53,141 bases of DNA from CAYOEV01 sp964403075. GTDB lineage: Bacteria; Bacteroidota; Bacteroidia; Cytophagales; Cyclobacteriaceae. This document shows, piece after piece, positions 27,702-35,130 of this stretch. The notes below the pieces were generated by a model, which saw only the letters and a list, made by a program, of their open reading frames with translations, was not told the DNA's origin and did no database searches. Numbering within the stretch: position 1 is the stretch's first letter; each line of letters begins with the position of its first letter. Position numbers and translations under genes: made by a program. Location: positions 1 to 53,141 of the forward strand of contig CAYOEV010000016.1 in the NCBI GenBank assembly GCA_964403075.1, given 5' to 3'.

Positions 27702-28214
27702 TCAGTGAACGGATGTACCCAGAGAAGACAAACGTGCACTGGTTTTTAGACCACTGCTTTGTAATACACCTTCATTGATTTGATAAGCTGGACGACCATC
27801 GTTCAACGTTAAATTAATACCAGCGCCTTTTTGACCGTAGCCGCTTTCATTAGTCACCAAAAGGACATTTTTTGAAGCAGCGACGGCCATGGCCATGCCG
27901 AATTGGCTGAGTTGGTTGCCAGCCACATACATGATGTGGGCATCGCCCGCCTGGGCTACACTCGACAACTGCTTCACAACAATTTTTCTACTCCCCATAC
28001 GTTTGCTCAATGCCATTTCTTTCAGATGAGGAAGCAATGCATCATTTCCTACCACGGCAATGACAAAATCACCGGACTGCTTTTGGACCGGCCATTCGAT
28101 GTATTTGCTGAAATAATAAAATAGGCCGGCTTGCGTCTTTTCTACCTGTCCGTAAGAGAGGGATGTAACAAAAAGAAGCAAACCCAAAACATATAATTTG
28201 GTCGATTCAAACAT
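27702..28214 (-). CDS. YfiR family periplasmic protein (copy 2)
   Basis: This 170-residue protein is the same length as its neighbour. It has a signal peptide (1-22), a YIEWP motif at about 38-42, a central VVGND segment, AHIMYVAGN near 92-100 and a C-terminal GAGINLT...AYQIN block. It contains no cysteine after the signal peptide, unlike P. aeruginosa YfiR. Two consecutive copies suggest a heterodimer or two ligands, which is inference. It lies 24 bp after a cheY-like gene in the large che operon, so its synthesis is tied to chemotaxis proteins and not to a GGDEF enzyme. Confidence 0.88.
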   Translation of the reverse strand: MFESTKLYVLGLLLFVTSLSYGQVEKTQAGLFYYFSKYIEWPVQKQSGDFVIAVVGNDALLPHLKEMALSKRMGSRKIVVKQLSSVAQAGDAHIMYVAGNQLSQFGMAMAVAASKNVLLVTNESGYGQKGAGINLTLNDGRPAYQINEGVLQSSGLKTSARLSSLGTSVH

Positions 28215-28238
28215 GGCGCTGTTGATTAATTCCTTTAA

Positions 28239-28595
28239 CTATAATACCTTGTTGACTGCCGCAATCAGATCCTCTGCCGTAAAAGGCTTACGGATATATT
28301 CCATTGCGCCCAGTTGTAGTCCTTTGTTAACCACCGTTTGCTGTCCTACTGCACTTATCATGATCACCTTGGCCCCCAATTCCTCCTCTTTTAGGATTTT
28401 CAGGATTTCCAAACCCATCATATCGGGTAAGATGTTATCTAATGTGATCAAATCAGGCTGTTTTTCAAGTGCCATTTCAATGGCTGTAGCACCGTTGTCA
28501 GCTTCTCCTACTATTTCGTGATTATGCTCTTCCAATGCCGATCTGATCAGCGAACGCATATAAACCGAATCATCTACGATTAATATTTTGGCCAT
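28239..28595 (-). CDS. cheY: CheY-like response regulator
   Basis: This is a 118-residue stand-alone receiver domain. The acidic pair Asp-Asp is at 8-9, the phosphoacceptor Asp53 lies in LITLDNILPD, the switch Ser lies in MISAVG and the conserved Lys in IRKPF. With no output domain it should act by protein contact, as CheY does. It lies 5 bp downstream of the cheC-like gene, a usual arrangement of a receiver with its phosphatase. It is one of three separate receiver proteins in the island, and sequence does not tell which reaches the motility output. Confidence 0.93.
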   Translation of the reverse strand: MAKILIVDDSVYMRSLIRSALEEHNHEIVGEADNGATAIEMALEKQPDLITLDNILPDMMGLEILKILKEEELGAKVIMISAVGQQTVVNKGLQLGAMEYIRKPFTAEDLIAAVNKVL

Positions 28596-28600
28596 AACTC

Positions 28601-29194
28601 TTAAGTAAGGTTGTTTATTTTATTTAAAAACTCTTCTTCCACCATCCAAATAAAATCGGGTGAAATATCTAGCTCCGGACTGTTAAAAATGGCTTTAAAG
28701 TGCAAGATAGACTTATAGTTGGTGGCTTCTTTTTCTATGTGGATATTTACCTTTGACTGACTGTCCAATACGATCAATTCAGGTACTTGACCATATAGCT
28801 CCAAACCTGTTCGGTCTGAAAACCGGGTAATTACAGCTGCAGCTACCATGTTGTCTAATTCAGTGAGAAACCCTATGGTCATCATTTTTTTCTTTGCCTC
28901 TTCATCCGATAGCAAACTGGGAGGCAAACAATCTTTGATTATTTTCTGCACTTCATCTTCACAAAGTATCAAATAGCTGACACCCTCCAGATCACCCATA
29001 ATTTGAGTTCTGAGCAGGTGAATTGGACTTTCCGACTTCTTGCTGAATTGCAATTCATCCACCTCATAGTCGATCTTTTTAATTTCGATTGGACTTTGAA
29101 GGATGCTGCCCATGGCCTCTGAGGCTTGGGTTAAACCACCCTCTATGAGGCTGGCCACCGAACCGAGTTCGCTTTCTTTTAGGATTTTAAACAT
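28601..29194 (-). CDS. cheC: CheC-like CheY-P phosphatase
   Basis: This 197-residue protein has the CheC/CheX fold pattern. The second active-site helix keeps Glu112 and Asn115 (TELDNMVAAAVITRFS). The first pseudo-repeat reads ELGSVASLIEGG with Ser12 where Asn is expected, so probably only one active site works. CheC dephosphorylates CheY-P and binds CheD in the species studied; both cheD and cheY genes lie nearby in this operon. It follows cheB by 21 bp and precedes a cheY by 5 bp. Confidence is lower than for its neighbours because CheC, CheX and CheC-like proteins are similar. Confidence 0.75.
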   Translation of the reverse strand: MFKILKESELGSVASLIEGGLTQASEAMGSILQSPIEIKKIDYEVDELQFSKKSESPIHLLRTQIMGDLEGVSYLILCEDEVQKIIKDCLPPSLLSDEEAKKKMMTIGFLTELDNMVAAAVITRFSDRTGLELYGQVPELIVLDSQSKVNIHIEKEATNYKSILHFKAIFNSPELDISPDFIWMVEEEFLNKINNLT

Positions 29195-29215
29195 AATACT
29201 ATGAGTTTCTGGCTT

Positions 29216-30307
29216 TTATTTTGGTTTGTTAGCAGCCATGCTCTTTAATAAATCTAATAGGGTTTGTCCTATTTTATCTGCTGGTTCTATCAATTCTACA
29301 GCGCCGATCTCTATCGCCTGGCGAGGCATACCAAATACCACGCTTGTGGCTTCATCCTGTGCCACAGTTCTTGCACCTGCCTTTCGCATGGCCAATAAGC
29401 CTGCAGCACCATCTTTGCCCATCCCCGTCAGCAAACAACCAATGCTGTTTTTACCTCCGTGCTGCGCTACCGATTCAAAAAGCACATCCACAGACGGTCG
29501 GTGCCTGTTTACTTGCGGTGTTTCCCCATCTATGATTACTTCCCATCCTTTTGGACCTCGAGTGACTCTTAAGTGGGCGTCTCCCCTTGCAATAATCGCT
29601 CTTCCCGGTCCAACCCAATCTCCATTCTCCGCTTCTTTCACCTCCAACTTACAAAGTTGGTTCAACCTGTTTGCAAATTGTGCGGTAAATCCCTGTGGCA
29701 TGTGCTGAACAATAACTATGCCAGAGGTATTATCAGGTAATCCCATCAATACATTCTTCAAAACCTCAGTACCCCCGGTACTGGCACCAATTGCAATCAA
29801 GTACCTGGATGATTGCAATTGATTGAGTTCATTGCTTCTATTTCTCAAGACTCCATGCTGTACTTCGAATGCTCTCGCAGGTCTTTTTTTTAGATTGCTC
29901 AAATTGGCTTTCGCTGCGGCCCGTATGGTTTGGCAAAGACTTTGGGCATTCTTTTCAATATCTTCTCGTGCACCCAATTTAGGCTTGGCTAAGATGTCTG
30001 CCGCCCCAAACTCCAAAGCACGTATCGCCGTCTCTGTGCCTTTTTCTGTTAGCGTAGAAATAACAACTACGGGCAAGGGGTGTTGTTTCATTAACTTTTG
30101 CAGGAAAGTCAGTCCATTCATTCGGGGCATTTCAATGTCCAGCGTAATTACATCCGGAACCTGTGTACGCATGATCATCGCCGCTTCAAAAGGATCCGAT
30201 GCCATACCAATAACCTGCAAGTCTGGTTCACGTGAGAAAATATCCGACAATGCGTGACGTACCATCGCCGAATCGTCAACAATCAATATTTCTATTGGGG
30301 CAATCAT
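29216..30307 (-). CDS. cheB: Chemotaxis protein-glutamate methylesterase/glutamine deamidase CheB
   Basis: This 363-residue protein has the two-domain CheB form. The receiver (1-125) has phosphoacceptor Asp57 in VITLDIEMPRMNG. The methylesterase domain (about 165-355) has the catalytic triad Ser176 (IGASTGG), His202 (QHMPQGF) and Asp299 (GMGKDGA). It removes methyl groups from chemoreceptor glutamates and so resets receptor sensitivity, acting against the CheR encoded in the same operon. The start overlaps the cheD stop by one base (TAATG). Confidence 0.97.
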   Translation of the reverse strand: MIAPIEILIVDDSAMVRHALSDIFSREPDLQVIGMASDPFEAAMIMRTQVPDVITLDIEMPRMNGLTFLQKLMKQHPLPVVVISTLTEKGTETAIRALEFGAADILAKPKLGAREDIEKNAQSLCQTIRAAAKANLSNLKKRPARAFEVQHGVLRNRSNELNQLQSSRYLIAIGASTGGTEVLKNVLMGLPDNTSGIVIVQHMPQGFTAQFANRLNQLCKLEVKEAENGDWVGPGRAIIARGDAHLRVTRGPKGWEVIIDGETPQVNRHRPSVDVLFESVAQHGGKNSIGCLLTGMGKDGAAGLLAMRKAGARTVAQDEATSVVFGMPRQAIEIGAVELIEPADKIGQTLLDLLKSMAANKPK

Positions 30308-30789
30308 TACTTAAGTAATTTATGCTCAGTGCCCACGTATTTCATTTTAATTTGACCACTAGCTGTATCCATAATGATTTTTCGCCCCACATGACCGCCT
30401 ACACTTTCAGCCACTACCGGAATTCCTTCCTCGCGAAGCATCTTTTTGGAAATATCGGTGTTTCTCTCACCTATTTTTACGGTGAAATTGGCTTGATTGG
30501 CACCCCCAAATAATTTAGCTTTTAAATCACCTTTGCGACTACCGAGTTTGATCATTTGTTCGATAAGCTTCTCGATGGCTATATTCCCATATTTTACAGA
30601 TGCCAGCCCTTCACCGTTCCAAAGTGGTAACATGTAATGATTCATGCCCCCGTATTTATTTACCGGATCGTGTAAGCAGACCGCTATGCACGATCCTAAA
30701 ACCGTGGTGATTATGGCTGGGTCCTCGCTAACAAAGAGACTCGAAGGATACAGGTAATGCTGGATAATATGTGTGTCCCGTGTGATCAA
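30307..30789 (-). CDS. cheD: Chemoreceptor glutamine deamidase CheD
   Basis: This 160-residue CheD carries the catalytic thiol in VLGSCIAVC (Cys34) and the catalytic His51 in GGMNHYMLP. It deamidates specific receptor glutamines to glutamates, making methylation sites. In systems studied elsewhere it also binds CheC, and this operon carries a cheC-like gene two genes downstream. It overlaps the upstream kinase-like gene by 4 bp and cheB by 1 bp. Confidence 0.96.
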   Translation of the reverse strand: MITRDTHIIQHYLYPSSLFVSEDPAIITTVLGSCIAVCLHDPVNKYGGMNHYMLPLWNGEGLASVKYGNIAIEKLIEQMIKLGSRKGDLKAKLFGGANQANFTVKIGERNTDISKKMLREEGIPVVAESVGGHVGRKIIMDTASGQIKMKYVGTEHKLLK

Positions 30790-31658
30790 AAGGTTTCGTC
30801 TGCTTCGCTATCAAACAAAAACTCATCCCCGAAAAGATTTTCTTCTCCTGTGATTTCACCTGATGGTAAATTAACCTTGAATTTAGACCCTCTATCTTTT
30901 TCGCTTTCCACGAAGACACGACCCTCTAATAATTCAATGCCTGCTTGAACCACTGATAACCCAAGACCGTGCCCACCATATGCTTTGGTAGTACCTGTGT
31001 CCAGCTGACGGAAGCGATTAAATATCACTTCCCGATCTTTCGCATCGATGCCTACTCCAAAATCCTCGAACAGCAGCTCCATTTGTTTTTCAGAAATAAA
31101 CACATGGATAATTACCTCTCCACCGTCTTCGCTGAACTTCAAGGCATTGGATAAAAGGTTATTCAGAACCGCTCTGAGTACCATTCTATCAGTTACAAAG
31201 TCCTGATCACCTGAGCTTTCTACACTTATGTTTACATGATGGTCATAGATACCATCAAAAGAATGGATGATAGACTCCAATAACTCAATGATGTTGACAC
31301 GTTGGTATTCGGGTACCAGTTCCCCAGCCTCCAATTCAGCCGCCATAAATATATTTTGCAAATGGCCATTTAAAATGAAGGTATCACGATAAATCATGTT
31401 AACCATTTTTAGATTCTTTTCAACTTCGTCAGGATGTTGAATCATTTGCTTCAAAAGACCCAGCATGGAAGTAATGGGATTATTGATCTCATTTTTAATG
31501 TTAGAAAGAAAATGTGACTTCAACTTTTCTGATTCGAGCAGACGGGTATTGACCTTTTCCAGTTCATTGACCAGTTCTTGCTTGTCAATTAACATTTCAC
31601 TCATTTGGTCGAACCTATCTTCGATTTCCTGTATCAGTGCTTTGTCTGTGAGTTTCAT
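30786..31658 (-). CDS. Histidine-kinase-like protein lacking the phosphoacceptor histidine
   Basis: This 290-residue soluble protein has an N-terminal coiled coil (about 10-45), a HisKA-like two-helix region (46-115) and a complete HATPase domain: N box NLLSNALKFS, G1 DFGVGID, F box FNRFRQLD and G2 GHGLGLSV. The H box reads FLSNIKNEINNP, where Asn56 stands in place of the invariant His; the codon at 31491-31493 is AAT on the coding strand. It cannot autophosphorylate by the normal route. It may bind ATP and act as a scaffold, allosteric partner or phosphatase. It sits between cheR (2-bp gap) and cheD (4-bp overlap). Confidence 0.85.
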   Translation of the reverse strand: MKLTDKALIQEIEDRFDQMSEMLIDKQELVNELEKVNTRLLESEKLKSHFLSNIKNEINNPITSMLGLLKQMIQHPDEVEKNLKMVNMIYRDTFILNGHLQNIFMAAELEAGELVPEYQRVNIIELLESIIHSFDGIYDHHVNISVESSGDQDFVTDRMVLRAVLNNLLSNALKFSEDGGEVIIHVFISEKQMELLFEDFGVGIDAKDREVIFNRFRQLDTGTTKAYGGHGLGLSVVQAGIELLEGRVFVESEKDRGSKFKVNLPSGEITGEENLFGDEFLFDSEADETF

Positions 31659-31660
31659 GA

Positions 31661-32536
31661 TTAAATTTTTTTATATATCGTCGGCTGGACTTGTCGCAGT
31701 GGTACGTGCTTACCAATTATCGACTCTGAATGCCCGAGGAAAAAGTAACCATCTTCTTTCAAGTGCGCGGACAACTTGTTAATGACGGCCTCCTGGTTGA
31801 ATTTGTCGAAGTAAATAAGCACATTTCGACAAAAGACTAGGTCAAATTTTCGATCCATCTTGTAAGCGGTATCCATTAGGTTCAGGCGGCTAAATTTCAC
31901 TTTTTTTCTCAACTCCGGGATGACCCGTACCAGCGTTTTTGAGCGGTCCCTGCTTCTAAGAAAATAGCGTTTTTTCATCTCGTTCGGAATAGGTTGAATC
32001 CGATCTTCCTTGTAAATCGCACTAAGCGCATGCTGTAGAGCCTCAGATGAAATATCCGTGCCGTGAATGAAGTAATTGATCCTCGGTTTTGAGGAAGTGC
32101 GGTTAAATTCTTCGATCACAATGGCCAACGTATAAATTTCCTCTCCTGTGGAAGCCGCAGCACTCCAAATGTTAAGCGGTTGACCTTTTAACTCATCGGC
32201 TTTTGTTGGCAGGTATTTCTGTGTTAAAAAATCAAAATGGGGGGGTTCCCGAAAAAAGTCTGTCTTGTTGGTGGATATGGCATCGACCATTTTAATCAGT
32301 TCGAACTGCCCCTCCTCCGAAAACACATGCTCCAGGTATTGTCTGAAAGAAGTTTGCCCTATGGCCTTGATTCTTTTCTGTAAACGTCCTTCCACCATGA
32401 TCTGCTTTTCAGGAGGCAACTTGATCCCATAATGGCGGGTAACGTACTTACTTATTCTGTCAAAATCTTTTTGTTCCAACCGTACCTTATCGATACCGGA
32501 TATCAAATGGGCCATATCGGAAGAAAGGCTACCCAA
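31661..32536 (-). CDS. cheR: Chemotaxis protein methyltransferase CheR
   Basis: This 291-residue CheR has a helical N-terminal domain (about 15-85), NKTDFFRE (90-97), an S-adenosylmethionine-binding region SAAASTGEE (125-133), and FCRNVLIYFD near 245. The beta-subdomain loop YFLRSRDRSKTLVRV (181-195) has the same length as the E. coli CheR loop that binds receptor tails, and keeps the downstream Arg. The glycines of the E. coli loop are replaced. It methylates receptor glutamates. The gene starts 2 bp after the stop of a receptor that carries a possible CheR-tethering tail. Confidence 0.96.
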   Translation of the reverse strand: MGSLSSDMAHLISGIDKVRLEQKDFDRISKYVTRHYGIKLPPEKQIMVEGRLQKRIKAIGQTSFRQYLEHVFSEEGQFELIKMVDAISTNKTDFFREPPHFDFLTQKYLPTKADELKGQPLNIWSAAASTGEEIYTLAIVIEEFNRTSSKPRINYFIHGTDISSEALQHALSAIYKEDRIQPIPNEMKKRYFLRSRDRSKTLVRVIPELRKKVKFSRLNLMDTAYKMDRKFDLVFCRNVLIYFDKFNQEAVINKLSAHLKEDGYFFLGHSESIIGKHVPLRQVQPTIYKKI

Positions 32537-32538
32537 GG

Positions 32539-34569
32539 CTAAAAACGCTCAAAATCTTTATCCAGGTCATCGGATGGATCACCAAGATCCAAGTGGATTC
32601 CTTTCTCTTTTTTCTCAACCTGTTTTTCCGCAGTTTCTTGGTCTCGTCGTTTTAACTTTTCATCCGATTCCTTTTCCTGGACCTTCTCTGTTCGCTGGTC
32701 ATCTTTTGAATACGGTAAAGGTCCGTCGTTAGATGAATCACCTACTACACCCAGTTGATTTTTGGCATTGTCTTTGGCTTCATCCATCATTGCTTGAAGC
32801 TTATCAATTTCCAAGTCCGCCACTTCCTCCAGCTTGAAGAAGCCTATCTTCTCAATCATGGTTTGAGCCTGCGCATATAATTCATGAGAATTGGCGGACA
32901 TTTGTTCGGCCACCGCCGCATTTTGCTGTACAATTTGGTTTAGATTCTGTATGGCGTTATTGATCTGGTCTGCACCGTTTTTTTGTTCAAGGCTTCCGGT
33001 GGTAATATCCGAAACCAATTCGGCAGTTTTCTGGATGCCCGGAACGGTCTTTGCTAAAATTTCACCAGAACTTTGTGCTACTTCCACACCCAATGCCGAC
33101 TCCTCATCAATTTTCGTCGCTGCCTCCTGACTTCTTTCAGCGAGTCTTCTAATTTCTGCTGCTACCACTGCAAAGCCTTTGCCGTGTTCGCCTGCACGCG
33201 CCGCTTCCACCGCTGCATTGAGCGCAAGTAGGTTTGTTTGCCGACTGATCTCCCCAATGATGGAAATTCGATCGGTGATTAACCGCATGGAATTGATGGT
33301 TTTACTCACCAATTCATTGGTATCCTTGATATTTTTAGCGCCATCTAAGGCAATCTGATTGGTTTGCTGGGCATTGTTGGTATTTTCTTCAATATTAACG
33401 GTCATCTCTTCCATCGAAGAGGAAACCTCCTCTGCGGAACTGGCCTGCTCCGAGGCACCATCCGCCATTACCTGTGAAGAAGCACTCATCTGACCACTTG
33501 CCAATAAAATGTTCTGACTGCTTTTGGCCACCACCTTAACTATATTTCTAAGCTGTTCGGCCATGTCTTCCACGCTGGACAGTAGGTCACCAATTTCGTC
33601 CGATGCCTTGCGCTTGGCCTTTCCTTTTACATTCAAGTGTCCGCTTGCAATACGTTCTATGGCCTTTCGGGTCACATCAACTGAGTTCAAAATGTTTCGA
33701 TTGACTGCTGAACTAATAAAATAAGCCAGCACCATACCGAAGAGGATGACCACGGCTATGGTTAGCCTTGCACTGGATTGGACTTTTGTATTTTCCTCAC
33801 CCAATGCGCTGGATATTTCCGCCAAGGCTGGCATGATCTTTTGAAAAGTCCGATCAGTTACTTCACTCAATCCACCTCCATCATGATTACCAATCAGTAG
33901 ATCCATGTCAACCAGTTCTGAAAAAGTAGTCCGATACGCTTCCATGTTCGATAAAAGCACAAGGTTGAAACTGGTGGATGTCATTTCGTTTAAAACGCTA
34001 TTCAAACGATCTCTGTACCCCAGATCGCCTCTGAGTAAATAGTCTTTTTCATGACGTCTGCACATCAAGAGATTTACGCGTTCTGCATCCGACAAAACGG
34101 CATCCTCCACATCGTGTATGGCTGCGCGCATGGCTCCAATTTTACCATAATCCTTAAATCCTCGCGTTCGATAGGCTGTAATTAGATCGGTAAAGGCACG
34201 TGCGTAATCTTTGAATAGAATTTCAATCGAATCCAACTTGGACTGATAACCCCTACGTATTAAGAAGCGGTCGTTGCGCAACTCGGCAATGTGTTTGTAA
34301 GCCCTATTCAACTCAGTATTGAATGCCGCGAGGTATTCACTCTCTCCATTGCTGTAAAAATTTTCATTGTCCAGATCATACAACAGGAATTGATTCTGGA
34401 GACTGTTCAAACTGGTCGAAAAAGTTTCAATTTGGCGAAGTTGACCCACTGCATATTGGGTATTCTGCACGCGCACAGACATGAAGTAAGCGATTACGCC
34501 AGTAAGCACCAATATTGCAATCAGACTAAGTGAGAAAACCCTCAATTTCCGCCGAATGGTGAATTTCAT
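32539..34569 (-). CDS. Methyl-accepting chemotaxis protein with helical periplasmic domain and charged C-terminal tail
   Basis: This 676-residue receptor has TM1 at 13-33, a large helical periplasmic domain (about 34-270) containing CRRHEKDYLLRGD, a pattern seen in helical bimodular sensor domains, and TM2 near 273-293. It then has HAMP and a signalling domain with tip QTNLLALNAAVEAARAGEHG. After the usual FFKL end come 96 more residues rich in Lys, Glu, Asp and Gln, finishing in DFERF. That fits the x-[HFYW]-x-x-[HFYW] consensus of CheR/CheB-tethering pentapeptides. It is the only receptor of the four here with such a tail, and cheR is the next gene. The ligand is unknown. Confidence 0.95.
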   Translation of the reverse strand: MKFTIRRKLRVFSLSLIAILVLTGVIAYFMSVRVQNTQYAVGQLRQIETFSTSLNSLQNQFLLYDLDNENFYSNGESEYLAAFNTELNRAYKHIAELRNDRFLIRRGYQSKLDSIEILFKDYARAFTDLITAYRTRGFKDYGKIGAMRAAIHDVEDAVLSDAERVNLLMCRRHEKDYLLRGDLGYRDRLNSVLNEMTSTSFNLVLLSNMEAYRTTFSELVDMDLLIGNHDGGGLSEVTDRTFQKIMPALAEISSALGEENTKVQSSARLTIAVVILFGMVLAYFISSAVNRNILNSVDVTRKAIERIASGHLNVKGKAKRKASDEIGDLLSSVEDMAEQLRNIVKVVAKSSQNILLASGQMSASSQVMADGASEQASSAEEVSSSMEEMTVNIEENTNNAQQTNQIALDGAKNIKDTNELVSKTINSMRLITDRISIIGEISRQTNLLALNAAVEAARAGEHGKGFAVVAAEIRRLAERSQEAATKIDEESALGVEVAQSSGEILAKTVPGIQKTAELVSDITTGSLEQKNGADQINNAIQNLNQIVQQNAAVAEQMSANSHELYAQAQTMIEKIGFFKLEEVADLEIDKLQAMMDEAKDNAKNQLGVVGDSSNDGPLPYSKDDQRTEKVQEKESDEKLKRRDQETAEKQVEKKEKGIHLDLGDPSDDLDKDFERF

Positions 34570-34608
34570 AGCTTGTGAATCATTTTTAGTTGGTTGACCG
34601 GTTACTTG

Positions 34609-35130
34609 TTAAATATCCTTTTTATCTGCCTGCTCATTCGAATCCTGCATTTCGTTCATTTCCTCAATAGAAAATACCTTGCCCAGATTCAAAAGCATAA
34701 TAAAATCCTCCTCCTTCCGAAAAACACCTTCGATGAATTCGAGTTTATACCTGGCTTGAATGGTTGGAGAAGGTTGAATCTGGGAAACCCCAATTTCCAT
34801 CACTTCCAAAACTGCATCCACCAGCGTACCAATCTGAATTTTTTCTCCCTCCACTTCGATATCAACCACGATTACACAGGTGTTTACGGTGTACTGAACA
34901 GGCTCCAGCCCGAATTTTACTTTCGTGTCAACCAGTGGAAGCACCTTACCCCGGAGGTTGATTACGCCGGCCATGTATGCTGGCGCATGAGGGACCCTGG
35001 TAATCTTGGGCACTTCCAATATCTCAATGACATGTTGCACATTTAAAGCAAAGAATTCTTCATCCAGTCTAAAGGAAAGGTACGACTGGGTGTGTTCCAT
35101 TACAGCTTCCTCTATCTCTTCAGTTTTCAT
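34609..35130 (-). CDS. cheW: Chemotaxis coupling protein CheW
   Basis: This 173-residue protein has a single CheW domain (about 15-155): SYLSFRLDEEFFALNVQHV, then a VPHAPAYMAGVINLRGKVLP core and a late VDAVLEV. CheW links receptors to CheA in arrays. A short charged tail of about 15 residues follows the domain. It overlaps cheA by one base (TAATG), and 39 bp separate it from the large receptor gene downstream. It is the only stand-alone CheW in the window, so both CheA and all four receptors probably use it. Confidence 0.96.
   Translation of the reverse strand: MKTEEIEEAVMEHTQSYLSFRLDEEFFALNVQHVIEILEVPKITRVPHAPAYMAGVINLRGKVLPLVDTKVKFGLEPVQYTVNTCVIVVDIEVEGEKIQIGTLVDAVLEVMEIGVSQIQPSPTIQARYKLEFIEGVFRKEEDFIMLLNLGKVFSIEEMNEMQDSNEQADKKDI

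Noticed and set aside
29226..30257. Long open frames on the plus strand opposite cheB and the chemoreceptor genes.
   Set aside because: They are antisense to strongly supported genes, with low-complexity Ser/Ala/Pro composition that follows from the coding strand.
20083..34569. Repeated segments of similar sequence among the four chemoreceptor genes, considered as mobile repeats.
   Set aside because: Similarity is confined to the signalling domains and is explained by protein family conservation.
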